Position numbers and translations under genes: made by a program. 24,766 bases of DNA from an uncultured Bacteroidota bacterium (lineage in GTDB: Bacteria; Bacteroidota; Bacteroidia; 2-12-FULL-35-15), in NCBI GenBank assembly GCA_903889605.1, contig CAISYK010000597.1:1-24766 (forward strand), read 5' to 3'. This document shows positions 8,798 through 18,303 of the stretch, piece after piece. The notes under the pieces are model-generated. The model searched no databases and was not told the origin of the DNA. It saw only the letters and a program-made list of their open reading frames with translations. Each line of letters begins with the position of its first letter. The stretch's first letter is position 1.

Positions 8798-9507
8798 TTT
8801 TTTTCAGTTAATAATTTTATCCTGTAATCCTTATATTTTTCAGAAGGCGTTATAGCGTCTTCATTAATGCTGATAAAATCGCAGAGCGATTGAACATCCT
8901 CTTTTTTTATTTTTGAAAGATATTGGTAATCCACTTTTATTATTACGGTAGGATCTGAAGTCTGTCCTGGTTTCCGAAAAGGACTTACCAAGGGGTGACT
9001 GCCGGCCATATAAATTTTCAGGAATTTAATTTTTTGGTTCTTCAGATCCAGAACTAATTCGGCAGAAATAACTCCAGCTGTTCCTCCTCCCAATTCCCAG
9101 GAACTAATATTTTTTGCCGGCATATTTTTTTTGAATGTATTGAAGCCTGCGAATCCTTCGTTGAATATGTTTCTCAGCTGGGCAGTATCTGTTTTTTCAA
9201 CTTTTGAAACATTCATAAATTTATCAGTATGGCTTATTTTAACCATATATCCTTTATCGCAGAAGGATTCCATACCTGCAATCCGATAATGTACGGCAGT
9301 ATTGTTCTTAATAATTGTACACACAGATGAATCAACCGGAGAAACCATTGATGAATCTTTATAATAAATATATTTCTGTATGAGCTCAACTTCAGGCTGA
9401 TTAAAGAACCAGCTGTTAACCTCATTAAATTCCTTCATAAACAAATCTTTTTGAGCAGAAGCAGCAAAAGGCAGCATAAGTATAAATATCGCAGCGAATT
9501 TTCTCAT
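8794..9507 (-). CDS. Secreted protein of unknown function between the two giants
   Basis: This 237-residue protein has a clear signal peptide (MRKFAAIFILMLPFAASA, cleavage before Q19). The mature part alternates short beta-like stretches with polar turns: KYIYYKDSS, VHYRIAGMES, GYMVKISHT, AELVLDLKNQKIKFLKIYM. This reminds me of the LolA-like half-barrel fold of lipoprotein-sorting and sigma-regulatory proteins, but no diagnostic motif supports that. Its ATG shares a base with the stop of the 2439-aa gene (TAATG), and its stop overlaps the RHS start (ATGA), so all three should be translated together at linked levels. The position suggests a periplasmic chaperone, adaptor or assembly factor for the two giants. 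That is context inference only. Confidence 0.85.
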   Translation of the reverse strand: MRKFAAIFILMLPFAASAQKDLFMKEFNEVNSWFFNQPEVELIQKYIYYKDSSMVSPVDSSVCTIIKNNTAVHYRIAGMESFCDKGYMVKISHTDKFMNVSKVEKTDTAQLRNIFNEGFAGFNTFKKNMPAKNISSWELGGGTAGVISAELVLDLKNQKIKFLKIYMAGSHPLVSPFRKPGQTSDPTVIIKVDYQYLSKIKKEDVQSLCDFISINEDAITPSEKYKDYRIKLLTEKK

Positions 9508-12500
9508 TAGTTTTTATGAGTTGATGAACGGCTTTCTTTTATTGTCTGCACACCCTGTTCTGTTTCCTTGTTAATTGACTGTAAATTATTTTCTCCATCA
9601 TAATTATATTTGGTGAAGTAGTTATTCTCATCACATGTAAACGTTAGCTTTTGGGTATTCCTGTCATAAACGTAGGTTGTCATTTTGCCATCTGCAGGAT
9701 ATATCCGGATATCATCGAAATAGGCAGGATTACCGCCTTTGTTAAATTTCAAATTAAGACTTGCCGCATTTGAAGACACTGTAAATTCACCATATATTCG
9801 CTGCCAGCCATCAATAATATTCCCGGATGTTTTAAACACAATACCGTCAATAGTCAGATAGGTGCTGGTATAAGTATACGCGAGGTCGTTATTTCCTTCC
9901 TTAACCCATGCGGAAATAATGTACTTTTTACCTTTTGTCGGCCTGAATATTCCGGTACAGCAAACTGATTCGTCAGTTTCGTCTGAATTAACAACGTCCT
10001 TTCCTTCCATTGAAATAGGATGTTTTGTAATTTCCACAGCGTCAGAAGTTTGATAATTACCTGTCCTGGAACCGGCAGGATTTGCTGTTTCGCCTTTAGA
10101 ACCATCAGATGCTGCCGTTGCCGCCTTTGAAACAGGCAATTTAACAGCTTCCCCATTGGAAACGGCCGCAGATCCAGTCATACCACCGTTTGAAACAATG
10201 GTTCTTGAAATTGCTGCCAACGAAACATTTGATTCTGTTGAGTATTTGGGTTGTGTTAAAGTTGTTCCGCATCCATTTTTAATATCCAAAGGAACAGAAA
10301 TCTGAATGGAAGGATTTACCAATTCACCGCAGAATTTACCGGTATGCGATTGGTCGACAGCTATCTGAAAAGCCCCATTCCAGTTTATTTGTTCCGGCTG
10401 GCATAAGTAACTGCTGTCACATGCGCTTGAATATGGTAAGTAATTCCAGTCCTCAAAGCCGTCATACATTATTTCGCGCTGCCTTGCATTGCTCGATTCT
10501 GCTGTTATTAATTTTTGTTTATATCCTGTAAGCATTGAATTGTACCTGTTCAATACATCCTTTGTTTCAAGCGTCAGCCCATTTACATCCTTAATTGTAA
10601 CTGCTTCTACCCATTGCCAGTTTGTTGGGGCAATGGTCCAGGAGCCATCAATGGATGCAGGTGGATTAAAAAAGCTGCTGTAAGATGTGAATATGCCGTC
10701 TTTCCTAAGATTAGTTTGGTTGTCATTCATGTTAGTGCTTCTTGTCCGCCCCGTCAAATACGACCATGTTTTCAGAGGATACCAATTACCGACCTTCCCG
10801 TTTAAATAAGGATTATCAAAAACATTCACAGACTGCTGACCGGATTGCCCGCCATTTCCATTGTTTCCATTGCTCGATGGGATGGCCTCAAAAATTAATC
10901 TATATGATCCAGGATTAATTGTATAAGGCACTGAATAATATCCCCATGCAGTATTATTGTCAGCGTATGTTCCTAAATCAGTGTATGGACCGCCGTCTGG
11001 CCCAATTGACACTTTAATTTTATCCGCGCTGCTTGATTGTCCTCTATGTGCAAATGACACCATTATATTTTTAGTACTTGCGGAAGAAAAAATCTGATAA
11101 AGTTTGCCGGTATTGGAAGTGTTCAGTTTGGTGAAATATCGGCCTGAATATGCAGGTACGCCATTATTACCACCGCGCCAGATTTCAATTTTACTGTCGG
11201 GGGCAGTTGTTTTCCAACAAGGGAAATTATTTTGGTTGGTCTGAACAAAAGCTGCGGGAGCCTGACCATTGAGAATTTGTTCAAAATTTGAATTGCACAA
11301 CAGGTGACATGTTTCAACAACTTGAGGAGCTGGTACACAAGTTACAGAAACCGAATCAAGAAAACAAACGCCGTTAGTACACACAAAAATTAATCTATAA
11401 GACCCGGCATTGATCGGATATGGTGCTGATGAATAATATTCCCAGGCATTATTGTTTTCGGTATATGTCCCCAGCACCGTGTATGGGCCACCGTCCGGAC
11501 CTATTGACACTTTCATAGAATTGCCGGTACCGCCGGCAAAATATACAGCCCTATGTGCAAAAGAAACAATTATATTATTATTGCTTGTCGAAGAAAAAGT
11601 TTGATAAAGATCATTGCTTTTCAATTCAGCAAAATAGGAGCCTGAATATGAAGGCACATTACTATAGCCGTTATGTGTGATTATAATTTTACTATCGGCT
11701 GCGGAAGTTTCCCAACAAGGAACATCACTCATATTTAAAGCAGCTGCAGTGGCCGGAGCCTGTCCATTGAGTATTTGTTCAAAGTTTGAATTGCATAATA
11801 GGTGACATGAATTTGATGCACTTCCTGTGCCTCCTGAGGTTTCAGCGGCACAAGTTATATTGACCGAATCTATAAAATTTCCTTCATCCTTAGGATTACT
11901 CGGAATGCCGGGTGCATTATCGCAGCTGCAGTATTTAACCCTGTTATCAGCATATTGTTTCATGCTGGCATTAATGATTCCTTTATTATTAATGTTGGAT
12001 GCAAAATTGAGTTTACTGTTATATATCGGATAATAATTTGTAACAACTGTTCCGGCTTCTTCACTAAGCAGATTTCTTCTTCCAGGACGTAATAATCTGC
12101 ATGTACCAGATATTGGTGGAGCACCGACTATTTTAGGCTGAAGTGTAATAATATTAGAACCGCTTTTGGCCGTTACCCATGACCTGATTCCGTTATTGCT
12201 AACAATTTCATCTCCTTCATTTAACACGCCAAAAATACCGGCATTGCTTATTATTTTTGTGTTGTTGGATCCTGTAGCTGCAGGTATTGTAAATGATAAA
12301 TCAGAGGAAATATAACCAGCGCTGAGCCCTTTATATATCCAGTGTGCAGGATAATGGAAAGAATATATAGAGTCATCAAACTCATTGGTAGTGCGGGTAA
12401 GAAGTGTATTGCCTGTGTTTTCGTCGAAAAGAAGGTTTTCAGTGCTTATCCTTGCGCCGTTTTCTGTAACTGTTTTCTTAACCTGAATTCCTTTTTTATA

Positions 12501-15500
12501 AATTATTTTATTTAAACAAACCGAATTGAGCCTGGTAGTTTCTGTAGTTGCTTTTGGTAACGGAACCAGCAAAAACGATGGTACAATTGCAAGAATAGTA
12601 AAATCAAGGTTTAAATCAACACCAGTCATTTCGGTATTATGCTCCGTTGTTCGGGAGTCGCAGATTGCTGAAACACTCACTCCTAAGCGGTCTGAATTAT
12701 ATATTGTGCCGTCTCTTTTTATCAGCTGCAGATTCTTATTCAACGCATAATCAAACTCCTCACTTGATACCAGGGTGCCCTGGCTGTTGAAGTTTTTTGT
12801 TGATTTAGTTTTCCCATGCATATCATTGAGCACAATAGAAAAGCCTTGTGAGAGGGTTACAAAATCATGAAACTCACCTATTCCAAGGATACTGGTAGTT
12901 AACCCCTGCAGCATTGAAGTCTTTTTCTCAAAATTATCTCCTATCTCTGTATTATCAGTTTTTACCGGAAAGTCTTTCGCTGTATAAAATTCATGAATCT
13001 GATACCCTGTCCCGGGTATTTTCTTTGCAGTAATATTTGAAGTTACTTTTACCTTAGAGTATATAAGATTGGCTCCGGGGTATAAAGATTCGTTATAAGG
13101 CAGCTCAACATATAAATTATTATCGGGCGCCATCTTTATCTGCTGATCATAAAAAGAGGGCAGGTGAAGCGGGTTTTCATCGCCTCCGTTAAAAGGTTCA
13201 TATTCCGTAACACCGCTGCTTACCAATCGGTTCTTATTTGTAACAGGGTTTTTTATGCTGTCAGTGTAATCGTAATCAATTGTAGATATTTTATTTTCAG
13301 GCAATGGTGCACCATAGCCGGATGTAAGCTGATTCCAGTTATCATTTGTAATAACCCTCTTAACTCTGGAACCTCCGATAATTTTATTCTGATCGGGGCT
13401 GTATAGCCTTATGAAAGACTTATTTAATGAAACGTTATTGGCAAAATTTCTTGCTCTGGCATATTTATTAAACCCTTCACTGAAGGCCGATGTTTGCTCA
13501 TGAACCTTATTTTTCAGATCATGTGTTTCAAGAAAATCTTCCAAAGTTACGTTATCAGGAAGAGGCTGGCTCTCATCTTGTCCGTAGCACAATCCTGGTC
13601 TGTTCATCCGCATAAACTGAAATGCACTCTTTGCTATTGGATTTGTATAATCAGTGCAGCTGCTTTCCGATTTATCATTTATGCAGACCGGCTTGAGCTG
13701 AATATAAGCATGTGACGCATCCAATAAACCTACATTAACTATTTTACAATAACCGCTGATCCATTCCCAAGAAGTTTCTTTATCAGTTCTGTCTGGATTG
13801 TTACGTAATTGGATCAATGTTTTATAGTAATAATACTGAGATAATCCACCTGGACCTGAAGTTGTATTATCGAAATATTGATACAGTAATTGGTTGTATT
13901 TTTCTATTGCTGTTCCCGTTGAAATCGGAGACTTCAATTTAATTTTCATAAAATAATTAGGCTCATAAAATGGACCTGAAGGATCGTATAAATTGGAACT
14001 TGTAAAATTACTGTTTAGGTTTTTTCCAAAGCCTTCAATTGTAAACATTTCCATATTGCGCTGATCCTGTGTATTGGCATAATGATGCGGCTCATATTCT
14101 GCACTTATTGTGCCTCCGCTGGGCAATTGAATTTTAGTAAGGTTCCATGCATAAGCATTGCGGGTCATAGCAGCAGAATCCTGGCTGGAGTATGGGAAAT
14201 CTGCATTGGAAAGGCGTACTGAAGGGTCATTAATATTGTTAAAAGGTGCAGAAATGTCGGGGTTGGTATTTTCCTGATAATTGCCCCATCGATTTACATT
14301 ACGGGGATTGTAATTTGGATTTACAACAGTACCGGACGGCATTTCACCGTATGAAAATTTATAAGGCGACTGCATCTCACGCATACTTTTGCCTGAATAC
14401 ATAGCAACTTGTTTCAGCGTTAGTTTGCCGTTACCAGGGGCTAATGAATTTTTTGTTAAATGACACAGTTCGTAATCCTGTGTAAATTGTATTACCCTTA
14501 TAGCAACAGCGTCAGCACCTTTGAGCACTCTTTCATTTTTAGAAAATATTTTAATCTTAATTAACTTGTATAACTTTTTGTTGTCAACCGCGCCTAAACC
14601 GTCGAGCCTGTTTGTATCATAATAGAATTCAGCAACCTCAGTTTTACTTTCAATCGAATGGATAAACCAAAGTTCTTTTTCACCATAAACAAAGCTGGCT
14701 TTATTATCAGTTGGGTCACTCAGAAAAGCTTTATTAAATGTGGCCTTTGAGGCATCATAGGGTGTTCTCCATTTGAATACACCAGCATTGATATAATTAA
14801 ATTTTACATAATTGCCGATATCATTAATGGATGGACCATTGCTGTCAACATCAACATAGTCGGGACTTAAAACTGCAGTAAGCAAATTAGAAGTTACGTA
14901 AGCCGGAGTAACTGTTTTTTCGTAAAAGCCGTCTTTGCCGTTTGTTCCCCATGCAGTTGTTGGAACATAAGGCACTAAGCCGTTTGCATCAACAGTTTCG
15001 GTGCCTGTTAATGTAAATGACACTTCCTCCTGGGTAATATTATAGGTTGGTAATCCGAACACATACCTCATCCCATCAGCATTAGTAGATGTTATTTCAG
15101 AGATATGATGAGCTTTTCTATACCCATCTGTTCTGCTTGAGCTAACCTTGTAATTAATATTTTTACAATCAAATTGGTTTACAGCATATTGTGAAATATC
15201 TTTATTTACGCCATATTTAGATGCTTCTTCAGCGGTAAGATACTGCACATTAATTGTACGCGGATCTCTTTTAGATTTATAAAGGCTTGATGATATGGGA
15301 CCTTGCGAACCATTACGATCCATTAAAAGAGAATTCATATTTACAGAAGTGGATCCGCTTTTTTTTAAATCTACTTTAACAGGGTTATCAAAATCAAGTT
15401 TAGTGTAAAAATCATTCACATCAACACAAACATCGGAAGCATTTTTAAAATATGCAGGCTGATAAAGATCATTAACCTGCATTGGTTTAAAGTCAAGTTC

Positions 15501-16826
15501 AGCGGTAGTTCCGGTCTGCCATTTCCCTGAAGAAGATGAGGTGGAGGTGGTGGATATATCTGCACCAACGTGAAAAGCGTTGCCGATACCTGCTTCCAGT
15601 CCTATGTTCAGAGCAGTGCTTGAAGAAACTACCTGGTTGTCAAAAATAACTCCTATGTCGTTTCTGTTAAGCTGGAATGAACCGCTGATGCCTTGTGCAT
15701 TTACAGAATATATATCATTAGTGTAAAATGGAATACCAATACTCTTAGATACATCTTTTATATACGGCTGGTCTTTTTCCCTGTTAAAATCAAGAAGAAC
15801 ATTTTTCCCGGCAGAAAGCGACTTATCAGAATACAGGAATCCGTATGCTGGTGTGCTTATTATATTGGTGCTGAGTTCCTGTTTAGTATAATACCCTTTC
15901 ATCGTTGCATTAGGATGCAAAAAATAAATTTCTCCTCCCACTTTAATGCTTCCTGTATATGAGGTTGTATTAAATGGATAAGAAACACGGGGGATTTCAG
16001 CCGATTTTGAAAATGAATAAGATGCAGAAAAACTAGCCAAATTTGTGGACATAGTTTTATGATCTTGAGACTTGTCCGTTGTACTGTTTACCTGCCATGC
16101 TATTGTCTGATTAGGGTAATTTACGTTTGCACTAAGACTCATTGAAGCATTAATAGAACCTTTAAGGCCCTCCCTTGAATTAACAGAAATACAACCTCCA
16201 AGGCTGCCGTTGGCTGACATCGAATTGCTCTTGGAAGATGACAAAGAAACGCTTGGCTGTGCATATAGATCAACACCGCTTTGTGAATTGGCTTTCATAC
16301 CTATGCCAAGATTTGCGCTTGCACTTTTGCTGCTGTTGGATACAGAAAAATTAAGACCGAAACTACGCTCAAGCCCAAAGCCGTTATAGTTATTGTAAAA
16401 TAAACCAAGGCCTGCATTAGCTCCAATCGGGAAGCCAACAACTTCTATACCCAGGTCAAAATTGCCGCCCATTGTAATATTCGGCCTCATATAAATGGTA
16501 CGTGTTATCAAATCACCATTAAAGTCATCCGGCAGACCGCGCATGGTATGTGTTATAGCACCAATGTTTAAATTCCACCCAAGGCCTATCATGGAGGCTA
16601 CTTCATCCATCTGCGGTCCGGATTGGTAAGAAATATTACACGGATAACCTCCGATTTCAAAAAGAGGAATATTATACGAAAATGACCCGCTGGATAAGTT
16701 AACAAGATCAGTTGCAGTTACCGGTTTAAACTGCATGAATTCAGGCTGGCCCGGACCACCTGTTTGTGCCGTTATTACTGAGGACAAGCTCAGCAGTGCA
16801 ATAAAAATAATGATCTTATTTTTCAC
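9507..16826 (-). CDS. Giant secreted SpvB/TcB-like protein with C-terminal YD repeats
   Basis: This 2439-residue exported protein starts with GTG; an in-frame TAA (the stop of the upstream gene) lies four codons before it, so no longer start exists. The signal peptide is about 1-20 (SSVITA then QTGG). Residues 38-100 contain VNLSSGSFSYNIPLF, ISYQSG and GLGWNLNIGAITHTMRG, which parallel the opening of SpvB/TcB proteins, where SGSFSYSIP is followed by LSYNS and LGVGW. Residues 150-270 are Ser/Gly/Asn-rich and repetitive. Two tandem 166-residue modules start at Cys1674 and Cys1840. A galactose-binding-like domain (KKYIISAWVKEG to AYFDDIRIYPADG) is near 2280-2380, followed by YVYDRNTQKLTF, YFTKYNYDGENN and an ETEQGVQTIKE tail, a common Bacteroidota YD ending. 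It probably supplies part of an extracellular shell to the RHS partner downstream. No sorting domain for T9SS is apparent. Confidence 0.92.
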   Translation of the reverse strand: MKNKIIIFIALLSLSSVITAQTGGPGQPEFMQFKPVTATDLVNLSSGSFSYNIPLFEIGGYPCNISYQSGPQMDEVASMIGLGWNLNIGAITHTMRGLPDDFNGDLITRTIYMRPNITMGGNFDLGIEVVGFPIGANAGLGLFYNNYNGFGLERSFGLNFSVSNSSKSASANLGIGMKANSQSGVDLYAQPSVSLSSSKSNSMSANGSLGGCISVNSREGLKGSINASMSLSANVNYPNQTIAWQVNSTTDKSQDHKTMSTNLASFSASYSFSKSAEIPRVSYPFNTTSYTGSIKVGGEIYFLHPNATMKGYYTKQELSTNIISTPAYGFLYSDKSLSAGKNVLLDFNREKDQPYIKDVSKSIGIPFYTNDIYSVNAQGISGSFQLNRNDIGVIFDNQVVSSSTALNIGLEAGIGNAFHVGADISTTSTSSSSGKWQTGTTAELDFKPMQVNDLYQPAYFKNASDVCVDVNDFYTKLDFDNPVKVDLKKSGSTSVNMNSLLMDRNGSQGPISSSLYKSKRDPRTINVQYLTAEEASKYGVNKDISQYAVNQFDCKNINYKVSSSRTDGYRKAHHISEITSTNADGMRYVFGLPTYNITQEEVSFTLTGTETVDANGLVPYVPTTAWGTNGKDGFYEKTVTPAYVTSNLLTAVLSPDYVDVDSNGPSINDIGNYVKFNYINAGVFKWRTPYDASKATFNKAFLSDPTDNKASFVYGEKELWFIHSIESKTEVAEFYYDTNRLDGLGAVDNKKLYKLIKIKIFSKNERVLKGADAVAIRVIQFTQDYELCHLTKNSLAPGNGKLTLKQVAMYSGKSMREMQSPYKFSYGEMPSGTVVNPNYNPRNVNRWGNYQENTNPDISAPFNNINDPSVRLSNADFPYSSQDSAAMTRNAYAWNLTKIQLPSGGTISAEYEPHHYANTQDQRNMEMFTIEGFGKNLNSNFTSSNLYDPSGPFYEPNYFMKIKLKSPISTGTAIEKYNQLLYQYFDNTTSGPGGLSQYYYYKTLIQLRNNPDRTDKETSWEWISGYCKIVNVGLLDASHAYIQLKPVCINDKSESSCTDYTNPIAKSAFQFMRMNRPGLCYGQDESQPLPDNVTLEDFLETHDLKNKVHEQTSAFSEGFNKYARARNFANNVSLNKSFIRLYSPDQNKIIGGSRVKRVITNDNWNQLTSGYGAPLPENKISTIDYDYTDSIKNPVTNKNRLVSSGVTEYEPFNGGDENPLHLPSFYDQQIKMAPDNNLYVELPYNESLYPGANLIYSKVKVTSNITAKKIPGTGYQIHEFYTAKDFPVKTDNTEIGDNFEKKTSMLQGLTTSILGIGEFHDFVTLSQGFSIVLNDMHGKTKSTKNFNSQGTLVSSEEFDYALNKNLQLIKRDGTIYNSDRLGVSVSAICDSRTTEHNTEMTGVDLNLDFTILAIVPSFLLVPLPKATTETTRLNSVCLNKIIYKKGIQVKKTVTENGARISTENLLFDENTGNTLLTRTTNEFDDSIYSFHYPAHWIYKGLSAGYISSDLSFTIPAATGSNNTKIISNAGIFGVLNEGDEIVSNNGIRSWVTAKSGSNIITLQPKIVGAPPISGTCRLLRPGRRNLLSEEAGTVVTNYYPIYNSKLNFASNINNKGIINASMKQYADNRVKYCSCDNAPGIPSNPKDEGNFIDSVNITCAAETSGGTGSASNSCHLLCNSNFEQILNGQAPATAAALNMSDVPCWETSAADSKIIITHNGYSNVPSYSGSYFAELKSNDLYQTFSSTSNNNIIVSFAHRAVYFAGGTGNSMKVSIGPDGGPYTVLGTYTENNNAWEYYSSAPYPINAGSYRLIFVCTNGVCFLDSVSVTCVPAPQVVETCHLLCNSNFEQILNGQAPAAFVQTNQNNFPCWKTTAPDSKIEIWRGGNNGVPAYSGRYFTKLNTSNTGKLYQIFSSASTKNIMVSFAHRGQSSSADKIKVSIGPDGGPYTDLGTYADNNTAWGYYSVPYTINPGSYRLIFEAIPSSNGNNGNGGQSGQQSVNVFDNPYLNGKVGNWYPLKTWSYLTGRTRSTNMNDNQTNLRKDGIFTSYSSFFNPPASIDGSWTIAPTNWQWVEAVTIKDVNGLTLETKDVLNRYNSMLTGYKQKLITAESSNARQREIMYDGFEDWNYLPYSSACDSSYLCQPEQINWNGAFQIAVDQSHTGKFCGELVNPSIQISVPLDIKNGCGTTLTQPKYSTESNVSLAAISRTIVSNGGMTGSAAVSNGEAVKLPVSKAATAASDGSKGETANPAGSRTGNYQTSDAVEITKHPISMEGKDVVNSDETDESVCCTGIFRPTKGKKYIISAWVKEGNNDLAYTYTSTYLTIDGIVFKTSGNIIDGWQRIYGEFTVSSNAASLNLKFNKGGNPAYFDDIRIYPADGKMTTYVYDRNTQKLTFTCDENNYFTKYNYDGENNLQSINKETEQGVQTIKESRSSTHKN
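10884..11309 (-). repeat. Tandem module, second copy, in the 2439-aa protein
   Basis: Starts with CHLLCNSNFEQILNGQAPA at residue 1840 and runs to RLIFEA near 1981. It keeps the order of the first copy: PCW, YSGRYF, YQIFSS, IMVSFAHRG, KVSIGPDGGPYT, AWGYY and SYRLIF. The Cys pair, aromatic pattern and YFxxL strand suggest a jelly-roll, carbohydrate-binding-like fold. It ends in a low-complexity Asn/Gly/Gln linker rather than in another FLDSVSVTC element. Confidence 0.75.
11310..11807 (-). repeat. Tandem module, first copy, in the 2439-aa protein
   Basis: Starts with the same CHLLCNSNFEQILNGQAPA at residue 1674, exactly 166 codons before the second copy. It ends with FLDSVSVTC and a short linker. 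A related FIDSVNITC lies just before the first copy, so the unit may have been copied more than once or borders an older partial copy. Third-position differences between the copies show that the duplication is not very recent. Confidence 0.75.
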
Positions 16827-16835
16827 GATCGTTTG

Positions 16836-18020
16836 TTACTTTTTTTTTATTCGCCTAAAATTTAGGAAATAGTATTTATTATTATCATACAAAGTCAAGA
16901 TGCCGGACTCACCATTTGCCACTCCGGAATTTTGTATAGGCAAAGTGATCCTGTTTATTCCTTGACTTGCTGCTATATCGAGTTTTGTTAATGCAGAAAT
17001 TTTATTATTTGTAAGGTTTCTGATAGTGTAAGAAAGCTGGTTAGAACCGGAAGAATAATTATTGTCAATCTGCAGGAACAGTGTATCATTCACTTCAACA
17101 ACTTCATTTGAATATTCAGTACTTAGAGAATAATAAAATCCATGATCATTAACTGCGGTTTTCTTTGATTTAGTTTTTGCTGCAACTTCTGGCGGCTGTC
17201 CATTTGGAACCCAGTGAATCTCTTGTTCACAATCAACCCTAAAGCTCCATATTTCGGATTTAATAAGGCTTTTTTTGCTGATACCAATTCCCTGGAAAGC
17301 CTCAATCTGCCATGCGTATTTCCTGCAGGGCACAAGCGGATGCGATGTTATCGGATATTGAAAAAGGTTGAAATCTATTTGATCTTCTTTAAACACAGCT
17401 GGATTTGACTGCACAGCAATAATAGAAGACTGTTCATCAATTATTTCAACGATCTTAATTGAATAATAAATATCGCTGCTGAAAGCCGATGCAGAGCCTG
17501 TAACCTTTGACCAAGTAAATATGGGATATGAATTTTTACTTATTCCATTATTCATTGGTGTTAATAAATTAACTGAAGTGAAATTTTCAACTGTAAGGGA
17601 ATAGCAATTTTTACCGGCAGCAGAATCATTGACAGCCTTTAAAACAGTAATGCATATTTCATAAGTTCCGGGAGGTAATGTACTTGTTCTTATTCCGTAG
17701 GATAGATATTTACTATCAGTATATTTAACATCAACAGGATAGAGTAAATTTTCAGCGTTTTGTGAATTAATCATGGTAATGCCTGATGGCAGCATGAAAG
17801 CTTTTGATTTGACATCCGCAATAGGCTGCCCTGAATTTGTACAAACAAGGTGTACATAAACATTCAAACCAGAAGAGCTTGTATTGTTTATAACTCCATA
17901 CATTAATTGTATAACAGTTGGATTACTTCCATGAGACAGGGCGGGAGGATAAATTATAACTTGTGAAAAAGATTTTGATAAGGATAAGGATAATAATAGA
18001 AAAAGGATAAAATATTTCAT
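16836..18020 (-). CDS. Secreted FN3-like protein, first gene of the RHS operon
   Basis: The ATG at 18020 gives a 394-residue protein with a standard signal peptide (MKYFILFLLLSLSLSKSFS, then Q). An ATG at 18065 would add 15 residues in front and is less likely. The mature N-terminal part is Ig/FN3-like, with strand patterns such as LNVYVHLVCTN and PPGTYEICITVL. Near residues 155-270 is a second such domain containing LLTPMNNG, PIFTWSKV and YAWQIEAF, the Pro-x-x-x-W / aromatic-Trp-Gln arrangement seen in FN3-type domains of Bacteroidota surface proteins. The C-terminal 100 residues are strand-rich, ending in KK. I know no specific function. Its stop is 9 nt from the GTG start of the 2439-aa gene and in the same frame. 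A surface adhesion or scaffold role is an inference. Confidence 0.82.
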   Translation of the reverse strand: MKYFILFLLLSLSLSKSFSQVIIYPPALSHGSNPTVIQLMYGVINNTSSSGLNVYVHLVCTNSGQPIADVKSKAFMLPSGITMINSQNAENLLYPVDVKYTDSKYLSYGIRTSTLPPGTYEICITVLKAVNDSAAGKNCYSLTVENFTSVNLLTPMNNGISKNSYPIFTWSKVTGSASAFSSDIYYSIKIVEIIDEQSSIIAVQSNPAVFKEDQIDFNLFQYPITSHPLVPCRKYAWQIEAFQGIGISKKSLIKSEIWSFRVDCEQEIHWVPNGQPPEVAAKTKSKKTAVNDHGFYYSLSTEYSNEVVEVNDTLFLQIDNNYSSGSNQLSYTIRNLTNNKISALTKLDIAASQGINRITLPIQNSGVANGESGILTLYDNNKYYFLNFRRIKKK

Positions 18021-18231
18021 CTGGCTCTTTGCACCTTGAACAGATTTTAAAATAAATGATAACATATTTTATATCTTCAATTAGTTTTCTATATAACTAT
18101 CTGCTTTTTAAAGACTAATCTCTACGGCAAATTGATTTCTTCTTTAGTGTCTAAAATTTTTAAATTATTCCTTAATATTCTAAGTCTTTTAATATTTCCG
18201 AATTAGTATTAAACAGTTACTGCCGCTAATA

Positions 18232-18259
18232 CAAATATGCTGAATTTAAATAAGAACAA
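18232..18259 (-). promoter_or_regulatory. Possible Bacteroidota-type promoter of the RHS operon
   Basis: On the minus strand TTG (18257-18259) is followed after 17 bases by CATATTTG (18232-18239), one base off the TAnnTTTG consensus. It would give a leader of roughly 200 nt before the FN3-like gene. In such AT-rich DNA chance matches are common, so this is a weak call. Confidence 0.22.
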
Positions 18260-18282
18260 TTGAATGTTGGACATATTAATTT

Positions 18283-18303
18283 AAAAAAGGCTTTACATCA
18301 GCC
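18283..18303 (-). terminator. Weak hairpin plus T-run after the FabG-like gene
   Basis: Read on the minus strand, GGCT and AGCC form a 4-bp stem around a 7-base loop and are followed at once by TTTTTT. It lies about 160 bp past the FabG-like stop and before the RHS operon. The stem is short, so it may be fortuitous. Confidence 0.3.

Noticed and set aside
10884..11807. Duplicated DNA as a mobile element or CRISPR-like repeat
   Set aside because: There are only two copies, both in frame inside one gene with protein-level conservation, so this is a domain duplication.
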